This document shows positions 30,965 through 40,883 of a stretch of 64,000 nt of DNA, piece by piece. The notes below the pieces were generated by a model. It was not told the origin of the DNA and did not search any database. It saw only the letters and a program-made list of their open reading frames with translations. The DNA comes from Microbacterium sp. TNHR37B (GTDB taxonomy: Bacteria; Actinomycetota; Actinomycetes; Actinomycetales; Microbacteriaceae), in contig NZ_LQGV01000003.1 of assembly GCF_001620065.1 (NCBI RefSeq), positions 806,001 through 870,000 on the forward strand. Reading direction: 5' to 3'. The stretch's first letter is position 1. Every line of letters begins with the position of its first letter. The position numbers and the translations under genes are program-made.

Positions 30965-32311
30965 ATGCCCATCTGGACCCTCCACGGTGACGGCCGCCGC
31001 ATCGCCGCCGGCGCCGTCGTCAAGCCGCACGAACGCCTCGCCTGGGGCGGCACGATCGCGATCGGCGCGCAGCACGTCGTCGCCATGTTCGGAGCGACCT
31101 TCCTGGTTCCCATCATCACGGGGTTCCCGGTCAGCACGACGCTCCTGTTCTCCGGCCTCGGAACCCTCCTCTTCCTCCTGCTGACGCGCAATCGCCTTCC
31201 CAGCTACTTGGGCTCCTCCTTCGCGTTCCTCGCGCCGATCCTCGCCCTCGGGCCGGGGGGCGGGAAGCCCCTGAACACCCCCGAACAGTACGGACAGGCG
31301 CTCCTCGGCGTCTTCGCCGCGGGTGTGCTGCTGGCCGGTGTCGGCTTCCTCGTGCAGGCCACCGGCACCCGCTGGATCGAGAGGCTGATGCCGCCGGTCG
31401 TCTCGGGCGCGATCGTCGCTCTGATCGGCCTCAACCTGGCTCCCGCCGCCTGGAACAACTTCAGCAAGGACGCCCTCCTCGGAACCATCACCCTCGTCGC
31501 CTGCATCCTGTTCGCCGTGCTCTTCCGGGGGTTCCTGGGGCGGGTCTCGATCTTCCTCGGCGTCGTCGTCGGCTACGTCGCGGCGATCATCCTGAATCGC
31601 GTCGACTTCTCGGGCGTCGAGGCAGCGGCCTGGGTCGGCCTGCCGCAGTTCCACTTCCCCGCGTTCGGCGACCCGGTCGCCTGGGGCGCGCTGCCGATGT
31701 TCCTGCCGGTCGTGCTCGTGCTGATCGCCGAGAACGTCGGACACGTACGCGGCGTCGCGACGATGACCGGCGACCCCGGCATCAACCGGCACACCGGCCG
31801 CGCGCTCGTCGCCGACGGCCTCGCCACCGCCGTCGCGGGCGGCTTCGGCGGCTCGGGCACCACGACCTACGGCGAGAACATCGGCGTCATGGCCGCCACC
31901 CGCGTCTACTCCACCGCCGCGTACTGGGTGGCCGGCATCGTCGCGGTGCTCCTCGCCTTCTCGCCCAAGGTCGGGGCAGTCATCTTCGCGATGCCCCCCG
32001 GCGTGCTGGGCGGGGTGACCACCGCGCTCTACGGCCTCATCGGGGTCATCGGCATCAAGATCTGGGTCGACAACCAGGTGGACTTCTCCCGCCCGGTGAA
32101 CCAGTACACGGTCGCCGTCGCGTTCATCATCGCGATCGCGGGCTTCACGATGAACCTCGGCGCCCTCACCTTCGGCGCGATCGTGCTCGGGACGTTCGCG
32201 GCGCTGGCGATCTACCACGGCGGCAATGCGATCGCACGGTGGCGCAAGACGGGTGCCGACGACGGCGGCCCCATCGTCCCGATCGGACAGCTCGGCGGCG
32301 ATCCGCAGTAG
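30965..32311 (+). CDS. NCS2-family nucleobase (uracil/xanthine) permease
   Basis: A 448-residue UraA/PbuX-type symporter with 14 predicted helices. Family motifs: IGAQHVVAMFGATFLVPIITG, LPSYLGSSFAFLAP, LVLIAENVGHVRGVATMTG (with the Glu that binds the base) and GGSGTTTYGENIGVMAATRVYS. The sequence favours uracil, but xanthine cannot be excluded. A promoter TAGCCT (30920-30925) gives a leader of about 33 bases with a GAGGAG Shine-Dalgarno. A GCCGGAA-C-TTCCGGC dyad (30872-30886) lies in the upstream gap. Its place after purC suits purine/pyrimidine salvage. Confidence 0.92.
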   Translation: MPIWTLHGDGRRIAAGAVVKPHERLAWGGTIAIGAQHVVAMFGATFLVPIITGFPVSTTLLFSGLGTLLFLLLTRNRLPSYLGSSFAFLAPILALGPGGGKPLNTPEQYGQALLGVFAAGVLLAGVGFLVQATGTRWIERLMPPVVSGAIVALIGLNLAPAAWNNFSKDALLGTITLVACILFAVLFRGFLGRVSIFLGVVVGYVAAIILNRVDFSGVEAAAWVGLPQFHFPAFGDPVAWGALPMFLPVVLVLIAENVGHVRGVATMTGDPGINRHTGRALVADGLATAVAGGFGGSGTTTYGENIGVMAATRVYSTAAYWVAGIVAVLLAFSPKVGAVIFAMPPGVLGGVTTALYGLIGVIGIKIWVDNQVDFSRPVNQYTVAVAFIIAIAGFTMNLGALTFGAIVLGTFAALAIYHGGNAIARWRKTGADDGGPIVPIGQLGGDPQ

Positions 32312-32329
32312 CCCCTGGAATACCGGTCC

Positions 32330-32375
32330 GAGGCCGGAGGTTGTCCATTCACATGAATGAGCAACCTCCGGCCTC
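32330..32375 (+). promoter_or_regulatory. 14-bp dyad enclosing the start codon of the VOC gene
   Basis: GAGGCCGGAGGTTG (32330-32343) and CAACCTCCGGCCTC (32362-32375) are perfect complements. The 18-base centre holds a second dyad, ATTCA-CA-TGAAT (32347-32358), with the ATG at 32353. In RNA the outer stem would bury the Shine-Dalgarno GGAGG in its left arm. In DNA it could be an operator. It begins 18 bases after the permease stop, so a terminator role is a third reading. Confidence 0.6.
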
Positions 32376-33267
32376 CGGCGTTCCGGCCCTCGCACCCGCG
32401 ACCACCATGGGTGCCGTGACGCTGCTCGTCGGCGACCTCGATGCGATGACCCGCTTCTACCGCGACGTCATCACCCTGCAGGTGATCGCCGCCGAAGGCG
32501 ACACCGTCACGCTCGGTCGCGGCGGACGGCCCCTCATCGTGCTGCGACACGATCCCTCCCTCCGTCACGCCGCCGCCGGATCGGCCGGCCTCTTCCACAC
32601 CGCGATCCTCTTCGAGACGCAGGCCGCTCTCGCCGCCGCCCTGCTGTCGGTCGCGCGCCACGCGCCGCAGACCTTCACCGGCAGCGCCGACCACCTCGTC
32701 AGCCAGGCCTTCTACCTCACCGACCCCGAGGGGAACGGGATCGAGCTGTACTGGGACCGCGACCGGTCGGAATGGTCGTGGACGCACGGACAGGTCGAGA
32801 TGGCGACGCTGTACCTGGATCCGCAGGAGTTCCTGCGTGCGCACCTGCCTCGCGAAGGGGACGGCACCACCGCGACGGAGGCGGCCGCGCAGATCGGCCA
32901 CGTGCACCTCTCCGTCGGCGACGTGGCCACCGCGCGGGCGTTCTACGTCGACGCGCTCGGGTTCGATGCGACCGCTTCTCTCGGCTCCCAAGCGCTGTTC
33001 GTCAGCGCCGGCGGCTACCACCACCACATGGCGATGAACGTGTGGAACTCCCGCGGCGCCGGGCCCCGCATGCCCGCCCTCGGCCTCGGCCGCGTCGACC
33101 TCACCCTCCCCGATGCCGACGCCCTCGGCGCTCTCGGCGAGCGGCTCCGCCACTACGGAGTCGCCGTGCGCGATGACGGACGCTCCCTCGGGTTCGACGA
33201 CCCGTGGCTCAACGCGTTGTCGGCGACGGTCAGCGGACCTCCTTCGTCACTTTCGACGTCGTCGTGA
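32353..33267 (+). CDS. Two-domain VOC (glyoxalase/extradiol dioxygenase-like) protein
   Basis: A 304-residue protein with two vicinal-oxygen-chelate modules. The first (about residues 15-135) has GAVTLLVGDLDAMTRFYRDVITLQV and YLTDPEGNGIELYWDR. The second (about 175-295) has IGHVHLSVGDVATARAFYVDALGFDAT and GGYHHHMAMNVWNSRG. This resembles CatE-like catechol 2,3-dioxygenases of Bacillus, where His, His and Glu bind Fe2+; HVHLSV and YHHHMAMNVW offer histidines in the second module. An alternative start is ATG 32407. The reaction is not established. Confidence 0.8.
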   Translation: MNEQPPASGVPALAPATTMGAVTLLVGDLDAMTRFYRDVITLQVIAAEGDTVTLGRGGRPLIVLRHDPSLRHAAAGSAGLFHTAILFETQAALAAALLSVARHAPQTFTGSADHLVSQAFYLTDPEGNGIELYWDRDRSEWSWTHGQVEMATLYLDPQEFLRAHLPREGDGTTATEAAAQIGHVHLSVGDVATARAFYVDALGFDATASLGSQALFVSAGGYHHHMAMNVWNSRGAGPRMPALGLGRVDLTLPDADALGALGERLRHYGVAVRDDGRSLGFDDPWLNALSATVSGPPSSLSTSS

Positions 33268-33273
33268 CGGTCT

Positions 33274-33299
33274 GACGCGGCGCGAGCGGGAGCCGCGTC
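33274..33299. terminator. Hairpin between convergent VOC gene and cebR
   Basis: GACGCGGC (33274-33281) and GCCGCGTC (33292-33299) form an 8-bp GC stem with a ten-base loop in the 31-base convergent gap, touching the cebR stop. Probably a shared terminator. Confidence 0.55.
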
Positions 33300-34312
33300 T
33301 ACGTCGAGTCGCGGACCACCAGCTCGGTGTCGAGGATCGTGACGTACGGCGGCTCCCCGCCGGAGAGCATCGCGAGGAGCACATCGGCCATGCACTCCCC
33401 CTGGGCGAGGGAGGGCTGACGCATCGTGGTCAGATGGGGCGTCACCGATCGCGCGACCGGAGAGTCGTCGAAGCCGATGATCGCCACGTCGTCCGGAACG
33501 CGGAGACCGGCGCGTGCGAGCACGGGCAAAGCTCCGCGCACCATGAGGTCGCTCGCGATGAAGAGGGCGTCGAACGGCTGCCCCGCATCGAGGATGCGCT
33601 GCATGGCGGCCGCACCGCCGTCGCTCGTGAAGTCGCCGTCTTCGACCGCGACCTCCGCGAGACCCGCGGCGGCCAACGCCTCGCGGAAACCGGTGAGGCG
33701 GTCGACGCCCGCGTGCATGGTCAGCGGACCGGTGATGGTCGCGATACGGCGCCGCCCTCGGCCGAGGAGGTGTTCCGTGGCGACGCGGCCGCCCGCGACA
33801 TTGTCCACGTCGACGTAGTGGTCGTGCTCACGCTCGCGCAGCGGGCGACCGCCGTAGACGACGGGCACGGCGGCCGCGATCCGGTCGATGAAGGTGTCGC
33901 TCGTGTGGTGGGAGACGACGATCGCGCCATCGACCGCTCCGCTGCGGAGGTACGCGGTGGCTTTGTCCTGCGGATCGTCGCTGGCGACGATCAGGTTGAG
34001 CACGTAGTCCGAGCGGCTGAGCCGCTTGTTGATGCCCGAGACGATCGCGGCGAAGAACGGGTCGCCGAAGAACCGGCTCGTATCCTCGGGGACCACCAGC
34101 GCGATCGCCATCGTCGCGCGACTGGCCAGCGACCGTGCGGCGCGGTTGGGCACGTAGTTGAGTTCGGAGATGGCCTGACGCACGGCTTCCAGGGCGGCAG
34201 GACTGACGGCAGTGGAACCGTTCACCACTCGAGAGACTGTCGATCGCGAGACACCGGCTGCCGCTGCGACTTCTTCGATGGTGATCGCGGTCCGTGGGAT
34301 ATCGATGCTCAC
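33299..34312 (-). CDS. cebR: LacI-family repressor of the cellobiose locus (CebR/CelR-like)
   Basis: A 337-residue LacI-type regulator. The helix-turn-helix with hinge reads ITIEEVAAAAGVSRSTVSRVVNGSTAVSPAALEAVRQAISELNYVPNRAARSLASR (about residues 10-65), followed by a sugar-binding periplasmic-protein-like domain. The GTG start at 34312 lies seven bases after a -10-like TAGGTC, so probably leaderless. It is encoded just downstream of the GH1 gene in the same direction as cebEFG. Operators of the CelR sequence occur upstream of cebE, making it the evident regulator, with cellobiose the expected inducer. Confidence 0.85.
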   Translation of the reverse strand: MSIDIPRTAITIEEVAAAAGVSRSTVSRVVNGSTAVSPAALEAVRQAISELNYVPNRAARSLASRATMAIALVVPEDTSRFFGDPFFAAIVSGINKRLSRSDYVLNLIVASDDPQDKATAYLRSGAVDGAIVVSHHTSDTFIDRIAAAVPVVYGGRPLREREHDHYVDVDNVAGGRVATEHLLGRGRRRIATITGPLTMHAGVDRLTGFREALAAAGLAEVAVEDGDFTSDGGAAAMQRILDAGQPFDALFIASDLMVRGALPVLARAGLRVPDDVAIIGFDDSPVARSVTPHLTTMRQPSLAQGECMADVLLAMLSGGEPPYVTILDTELVVRDST

Positions 34313-34322
34313 GGAGGACGAC

Positions 34323-35777
<1,455 letters not shown>

Positions 35778-35822
35778 GGAGGCGGTCTCCTCTCGAGGAA
35801 TGGGGCTCATGGAGCGTACCTC

Positions 35823-36728
35823 TCAGCCCTTGACGGCGCCCGCCATGATGCCGCTGATCAGCTGCTTCCCGGCGACGACGAACAGCACGAGAAGGGGGAG
35901 AGTGGCCATGACTGCGCCCGTCAGCACGATCGAGTAGTCCACGTAGTAGCCGGACTGCAACTGGCTGAGCGCCGTCTGCAGGGTGGGGTTCTGCGGGCTC
36001 AGCACGAGCAGCGGCCACAGGTAGTCGGTCCATGCCGTCATGAAGGTGAAGAGACCGAGGATCGCCATCGCCGGGCGCGCCGCGGGGACGCCGACGGTGA
36101 GGAAGGTGCGGAACTGCCCCGCACCGTCGACGCGCGCCGCCTCGATGAGCTCGTCCGGGATGACGTCGACGAGGTACTGCCGCATGAAGAACACGCCGAA
36201 TGCGGTCACCAGCATCGGCACGACGACCGCACCGATGGATCCCGTCCAGCCGAGCTCGCGCATGACCATGAACAGCGGGATGATCCCGAGCTGCGTGGGG
36301 ATCGCCATCGTCGCGACGACGAACACCATGAGCCCGTCGCGGCCGCGGAAGCGCAGCTTGGCGAACGCGTACCCGGCGAGCGTCGAGAAGCACACGACCG
36401 AGATGGTGATGATCGACGAGATCAGGATGGAGTTGCCGAGAGCCAGCCAGAACGGAATGGCGTCGAGCACCTTCGCGGCGTTGGCGAAGAAGTTGCCGCC
36501 CGGGATCAGCGGAAGGGTCTCGCCGCGGGTGGCGTTGGTGCCGCTGGCGACCACGACCGACCACCACAGCGGGTAGACGCTTCCAAGGATGAAGGCGGTC
36601 AAGAGACCGTAGGTGAGGAATCCGGGGCGGCTGCCGATGCCGGCGACGCCTCCCGAGCCTCCGCGGCGACGGCGCGGGGCGGGCTCCGGCTCGGCGAGCA
36701 CGGGAGCGGGGGTCAGGGTGCTGGTCAT
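35823..36728 (-). CDS. cebG: Sugar ABC permease, MalG/CebG type
   Basis: A 301-residue binding-protein-dependent permease with six helices. After a Pro/Arg-rich N-terminus, TM1 is FLTYGLLTAFILGSVYPLWWS. The EAA coupling loop is ELIEAARVDGAGQFRTFLTVGVPAARPAM, and the usual MalG-type ending QLISGIMAGAVKG is present. It overlaps the preceding permease gene by four bases. With CebF it would form the channel for oligosaccharides delivered by CebE. No ATPase gene is nearby; in actinobacteria such systems typically share the distant MsiK. Confidence 0.9.
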   Translation of the reverse strand: MTSTLTPAPVLAEPEPAPRRRRGGSGGVAGIGSRPGFLTYGLLTAFILGSVYPLWWSVVVASGTNATRGETLPLIPGGNFFANAAKVLDAIPFWLALGNSILISSIITISVVCFSTLAGYAFAKLRFRGRDGLMVFVVATMAIPTQLGIIPLFMVMRELGWTGSIGAVVVPMLVTAFGVFFMRQYLVDVIPDELIEAARVDGAGQFRTFLTVGVPAARPAMAILGLFTFMTAWTDYLWPLLVLSPQNPTLQTALSQLQSGYYVDYSIVLTGAVMATLPLLVLFVVAGKQLISGIMAGAVKG

Positions 36729-37747
36729 GCGTGCTCTCCATTCCGGCGGGCGCGGCGGAGCTCGCGGCGGGAGACGCGCGGACCGTTTCCCGTGGCGATG
36801 CGCCGTGAGATGAGGAAGTTGATGAGGCCGATCCCCACGATGAGGAGGAACAGCAGGATGGCGACGGCCGAGGCCTCCCCGAAGTTGCGACGGAAGAAGG
36901 CGAGCTCCCAGAGGAAGAGCACCGTCGTCTGGAACTGACGCTCACTGCCGCCGATGCCGCCCGCGGTCGACACGTCGAACAGGCGCGGCTCCGCGAAGAT
37001 CTGGAGGCCACCGATCGTCGCGGTGATGATGACGAAGATGAGCGTGGGGCGGATCGAAGGGATCGTGATGGAGAAGAAGCGTCGCGCGGCGCCCGCGCCG
37101 TCGATCGCGGCGGACTCGTAGAGGTCGCGCGGCACCGCCTGCATGGCGGCCAGGAGGATGAGGGCGTTGTACCCGGTCCAGCGGAAGTTCACCATCGTGG
37201 CGATCGCGATGTGGCTGAGGAACGTGTCCTGCTTCCACTGCTGATCGGCAATCCCGATGAGGTTGAGCAGGTTGTTCACGAGGCCGTCGGCCTCGTTGAA
37301 GATGCTCGAGAAGATGAGGGCGACGGCGACGGGGGTCACGACGAAGGGGATCAGCACGCTCATCCGCCAGAAGGTCGGTGCGCGCAGCCCCCGGTCGAGC
37401 AGGTAGGCGATCAGCAGCGCGACCGCGAGCTGCGGGATCGCGGAGAGCAGGAAGATGCTGAGGGTGTTGCGGATGGAGTTCCAGAACATCTCGTCGCCGA
37501 GGATCTCCACGAAGTTCCCGAAACCGACGAAGTCGCCCTGGCCCTTCAGTAGGTCCCAGTCGTGCATCGCGACATTGACCGTGTAGAGGAGGGGGAACAG
37601 GCCCACGAGGCCGAAGAGCAGGAAGAACGGCGCGATGTAGGCGTAGGGGGAGCCCTTGTGGGCGAAACGGTTCCATCCGCCGCGACGGCGCGGGACGGAT
37701 GCGCGCGGAGTGCCCTTCGTGGGGGCGGCGGGCGCGGTCGTGGACAT
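36725..37747 (-). CDS. cebF: Sugar ABC permease, MalF/CebF type
   Basis: A 340-residue permease with six to seven helices: YIAPFFLLFGLVGLFPLLYTVNVAMHDWDLL at TM1, and the EAA loop DLYESAAIDGAGAARRFFSITIPSIRPTLIF. Residues 1-35 are a basic, Pro-rich cytosolic head. It is the second gene after the binding protein, 79 bases from it. It pairs with CebG, whose ATG overlaps its stop (ATGA). Confidence 0.9.
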   Translation of the reverse strand: MSTTAPAAPTKGTPRASVPRRRGGWNRFAHKGSPYAYIAPFFLLFGLVGLFPLLYTVNVAMHDWDLLKGQGDFVGFGNFVEILGDEMFWNSIRNTLSIFLLSAIPQLAVALLIAYLLDRGLRAPTFWRMSVLIPFVVTPVAVALIFSSIFNEADGLVNNLLNLIGIADQQWKQDTFLSHIAIATMVNFRWTGYNALILLAAMQAVPRDLYESAAIDGAGAARRFFSITIPSIRPTLIFVIITATIGGLQIFAEPRLFDVSTAGGIGGSERQFQTTVLFLWELAFFRRNFGEASAVAILLFLLIVGIGLINFLISRRIATGNGPRVSRRELRRARRNGEHA

Positions 37748-37826
37748 GTGGGTTCCTCTGAGCGAAGTGGGTGAGGGCCGCAGGGGCCCCGGCCCGAAGA
37801 CCGGGACCCCTGCGGATCGGGTGGGA

Positions 37827-39137
37827 TCAGCCGACGAGCTCGCCGAGCAGCTTGATCGCCTGCTGCCAGGCCGCGGCCGTGTCGGCCTTGCCCTGGTCGA
37901 GCTGAACGAGCGCCGGTCCGAACACGTTCTCCTGGATCACGGAGTCATCCGGGCCCTTGAACTGCGCCACGATTCCCTGAGCCCGCTCGGCGAGGATCGC
38001 ACCAGTCGGAGCGTCGTTGAAGATCGGGTTGGGGGTCGCCTCCTCAGCGAGCACCTTCTGCGCCTCCAGCGTCGACGGGAAGTTGTTCGCCGCCTTGGAC
38101 TGCTTGACCTGCTGCTCCGGCTGCGTCAGCCAGTCGGCGAGCGCCGCGGCCTCCTTCTTGTGCTGCGACGTCTCGGGGATGGAGAGGAACGCACCGCCCC
38201 AGTTGGCCGCACCGCCGGGGAAGACATCGGCGAAGTCCCAGCCGCTGTCGGCACCCCCGCCGGCCGCCTCGAGCTGGCCGGTGATCGTTCCGAGCATCCA
38301 GCCGGGGCAGACGAAGGTCGCGAACGTGCCGTCGACGAACGACTTGCCGCCGTTCCAGTCCCACACGGCCTGCGCTGCCGAGAGGCCGTCTTCCGTGGCC
38401 GCCCCCAGCAGCTCGAAGCGCTCCTTCAGCGCGGCGTTGCCCTCGACGTTGAGCGTGCCGTCCTTCTTGTAGTAGCCCTCTTCGAGCTGGTTGACCATCG
38501 AGTTCCAGACGAACCCGGAGTGGTCGTACCAGGCCTTGCCGGTCTTCTCCTTGTACTGACGGCCGACGTCGAAGTAGTTCTTCCAGTCGCCGTCGAGGAG
38601 CTTGGCCACTTCGTCGCGGTCGGTCGGAAGACCCGCCGCCTCGAACGCGGGGGCGTTGTAGCAGATGCCCTGCGGGCCGATGTCGGTGCCATAGCCGATC
38701 ACGCGGCCGGTGGGGTCGGTGGCCTGGCCGTACTTCCAGTCGACCCAGTCGCCCTTGCGGTCTTCGATGCCGTAGTCGCGCAGGTCGACGAACTGGTCGG
38801 AGACCTCCATGATCGCGCCGAGCCAGCCCTCTTCGATCGCGACGATGTCGGACAGGCCCGAACCGGCGCCGAGCTTGGTGAACGCGTCGGTGCGCGCGTT
38901 TCCACCCGTGTCGATGTTGGTGGCCTCGATCTTGACGTTCTTGTGGAGGCTCTCGTACTCCTTGTACAGGTCCTCGTAGCCGAAGGTGCCGAACGTCGTG
39001 ACGGTGAGCGTGACCTTCTCGCCCGTGTCGTCGGTGTTCCCGGGGGTCGGGTTGTTGCTACACGCGGCAAGCGTGAGCGCGGTGGCCGAGACAGCGGCGA
39101 GAACGACGGCGCTGCGGCGGAATGCACGTGCGTGCAT
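37827..39137 (-). CDS. cebE: Sugar-binding lipoprotein of the cellobiose importer (CebE-like)
   Basis: A 436-residue class I solute-binding lipoprotein. A signal peptide with lipobox LAAC puts the lipidated Cys at residue 26, followed by a flexible SNNPTPGNTDDTGEK linker. The mature fold has VTTFGTFGYEDLYKEYESLHKNVKIE, GLSDIVAIEEGWLG and many exposed tryptophans typical of oligosaccharide sites. Cellobiose or cello-oligosaccharides are inferred from the GH1 neighbour and the CelR-type operators. The ATG at 39137 has an AAAGGAG Shine-Dalgarno five bases away. Confidence 0.88.
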   Translation of the reverse strand: MHARAFRRSAVVLAAVSATALTLAACSNNPTPGNTDDTGEKVTLTVTTFGTFGYEDLYKEYESLHKNVKIEATNIDTGGNARTDAFTKLGAGSGLSDIVAIEEGWLGAIMEVSDQFVDLRDYGIEDRKGDWVDWKYGQATDPTGRVIGYGTDIGPQGICYNAPAFEAAGLPTDRDEVAKLLDGDWKNYFDVGRQYKEKTGKAWYDHSGFVWNSMVNQLEEGYYKKDGTLNVEGNAALKERFELLGAATEDGLSAAQAVWDWNGGKSFVDGTFATFVCPGWMLGTITGQLEAAGGGADSGWDFADVFPGGAANWGGAFLSIPETSQHKKEAAALADWLTQPEQQVKQSKAANNFPSTLEAQKVLAEEATPNPIFNDAPTGAILAERAQGIVAQFKGPDDSVIQENVFGPALVQLDQGKADTAAAWQQAIKLLGELVG

Positions 39138-39237
39138 GTCACTCCTTTGTGTTGGTGGAACGGTGTCAGGGGGTGCGTGTCGGGCTCCCACCCAGGGAGG
39201 GACCCTGGGACGGTCGATCCACTCCGCGACAATGTCG

Positions 39238-39251
39238 TGGGAGCGCTCTCA
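39238..39251 (-). promoter_or_regulatory. CelR/CebR operator 1
   Basis: TGGGAGCGCTCTCA matches the CelR box TGGGAGCGCTCCCA at 13 of 14 positions. It is the operator nearest to cebE (101 bases from its ATG). Confidence 0.85.
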
Positions 39252-39270
39252 ACCGATGACTGAGACGTTA

Positions 39271-39284
39271 TGGGATCGCTCCCA
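39271..39284 (-). promoter_or_regulatory. CelR/CebR operator 2
   Basis: TGGGATCGCTCCCA matches the CelR box at 13 of 14 positions. Its centre is 33 bp from that of operator 1, about three helical turns, which would allow cooperative binding on one face. Confidence 0.85.
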
Positions 39285-39292
39285 TGAGCGCA

Positions 39293-39306
39293 AGAGAGCG
39301 CTCCCA
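39293..39306 (-). promoter_or_regulatory. CelR/CebR operator 3
   Basis: AGAGAGCGCTCCCA matches the CelR box at 12 of 14 positions, with a perfect right half. Its centre is 22 bp (two turns) from that of operator 2. It is the copy nearest to purS. Confidence 0.75.
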
Positions 39307-39418
39307 TGAATATTGGTCACGGTTCGATCACGGGCCGTGGCGACGCGGAACGGGCGAGCGCGGCCGGTGCCCGTAGACTGATGCCGCACCCCTTCCCGCG
39401 ACTTCCCGGAGCTTTCGA

Positions 39419-39664
39419 ATGCCCACCATCGTCGTCGACGTCATGCCCAAGGCCGAGCTGCTGGATCCGCAGGGGAAGGCCGTCGCCGGCGCATTGTCCC
39501 GCCTCGAAGTGTCCGGCATCTCGGCGGTGCGCATCGGCAAGCGATTCGAGCTGACGGTCGACGTCGCCGACGAGGCGACCCTCGCGACGGTCGAGAAGAT
39601 CGCCGCCGAGATCCTCTCCAACCAGGTGATCGAAGACGTCGTGGGCATCGAGGTGGTCGAGTGA
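39419..39664 (+). CDS. purS: FGAM synthetase subunit PurS
   Basis: An 81-residue PurS, the small subunit bridging PurL and PurQ in formylglycinamidine synthetase (purine step 4). [26 protein letters not shown] and the end [11 protein letters not shown] are typical. A TAGACT -10 (39374-39379) gives a leader of about 33 bases with a CGGAG Shine-Dalgarno. It is coupled to purQ (GTGA overlap). Divergent from cebE with operators in between. Confidence 0.95.
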   Translation: MPTIVVDVMPKAELLDPQGKAVAGALSRLEVSGISAVRIGKRFELTVDVADEATLATVEKIAAEILSNQVIEDVVGIEVVE

Positions 39665-40368
39665 CCGCTCGCATCGGGGTCATCACCTTCCCCGGCTCCC
39701 TCGACGACGGCGACGCGCAGCGCGCGATCCGCGTCGCCGGCGCCGAGCCCGTCGCCCTCTGGCACGGCTCTCACGACCTCGAGGGCGTGGACGCCCTCGT
39801 GCTCCCGGGCGGGTTCAGCTACGGCGACTACCTGCGCGCCGGAGCGATCGCCGCGCTCTCGCCGATCATGTCCGAGGTCAAGGACGCCGCCGCCCAGGGC
39901 ATGCCGATCCTGGGGATCTGCAACGGCTTCCAGATGCTCGTCGAGGCGCACCTGCTCCCCGGTGGCCTGATCCGCAACGCGCACCAGCAGTTCATCTGCC
40001 GCGACCAGCGCCTGCGCGTGGAGAACGCCGCCACGGCGTGGACCCACGGCTTCGAAGCGGGGCAGGAGATCACGATCCCGCTCAAGAACGGCGACGGTGG
40101 CTACATCTGCTCGGCAGAGACCCTCGCGCGGATCGAGGGCGAAGGCCTGGTGGCCTTCCGCTACGTCGGGGTGAACCCCAACGGGTCGATCGACGACATC
40201 GCCGGGCTCACCAACGAGCGTGGCAACGTCGTGGGGCTCATGCCGCACCCCGAGCACGCGGTGGAGCCGGGCTTCGGCCCCGACACGGCCGCCGCCATGC
40301 GGTCGGGCGTCGATGGGCTGACGTTCTTCACCTCGGCGATCGCGTCGCTGGCTGCCGCAGCCGCCTGA
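39661..40368 (+). CDS. purQ: FGAM synthetase glutaminase subunit PurQ
   Basis: A 235-residue class I glutamine amidotransferase that feeds ammonia to PurL. Landmarks: [19 protein letters not shown], the nucleophile Cys in GICNGFQML, and the catalytic His/Glu in [11 protein letters not shown]. The GTG start overlaps the purS stop. purL does not follow: the next gene is on the other strand, so the large subunit is encoded outside this window. Confidence 0.96.
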   Translation: MTARIGVITFPGSLDDGDAQRAIRVAGAEPVALWHGSHDLEGVDALVLPGGFSYGDYLRAGAIAALSPIMSEVKDAAAQGMPILGICNGFQMLVEAHLLPGGLIRNAHQQFICRDQRLRVENAATAWTHGFEAGQEITIPLKNGDGGYICSAETLARIEGEGLVAFRYVGVNPNGSIDDIAGLTNERGNVVGLMPHPEHAVEPGFGPDTAAAMRSGVDGLTFFTSAIASLAAAAA

Positions 40369-40407
40369 GGCCTCACCCGCTCTGAGCGGCCCCTGCCGGG
40401 GGTCAGC

Positions 40408-40839
40408 TCACACCGTGCCCGCCGGGGGCCAGAGCCCGATGACGAGGGCCATGATGACCACGGTGGTCAGCTCGAACCCCATCGTCAGCACGGTCAGCTG
40501 CGACGGCCGGCCCTCGAACACGTCGTGCGTGATCACGCGCGCCGCGGTGAATCCCGCCCACAGGGTGACCCCGGTCACGAGCGCCGACAGCAGATACCCG
40601 CCGCCGTAGAAGTGCCAGGCAATCGCCACCGATCCCGCCAGCACCCAGGCGGTGAGGAACGTCACGGCGAGCGACACGAGCATGGCGAGGGCGACGGGCG
40701 CTCCCCGCTTCGTCATGTCGATGCGGGCGAGCGTCGCCCAGCGGTCGAGGAAGAGCGCCGGCGAGTACCAGAGGGCTCCGAGCCCCATGCTCAGCACTGT
40801 GGCTATCGCCACCGCCCAGTAGTTGATCTCGGGAATCAT
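40408..40839 (-). CDS. DUF1761 membrane protein
   Basis: A 143-residue DUF1761 protein with four helices. The family start INYWAVAIATVLSMGLGALWYSPALFLDRWATL is clear, and later helices are LVSLAVTFLTAWVLAG, GGYLLSALVTGVTLWAGFTAA and LTVLTMGFELTTVVIMALVIGLW. An acid/histidine motif (ARVITHDVFEGRP) lies before the last helix. Function unknown. Convergent with purQ. Confidence 0.88.
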   Translation of the reverse strand: MIPEINYWAVAIATVLSMGLGALWYSPALFLDRWATLARIDMTKRGAPVALAMLVSLAVTFLTAWVLAGSVAIAWHFYGGGYLLSALVTGVTLWAGFTAARVITHDVFEGRPSQLTVLTMGFELTTVVIMALVIGLWPPAGTV

Positions 40840-40883
40840 GCGGAACCTCCGAGTGAAGGCTAGCGCCGGGTAGCGTCGAGTGC

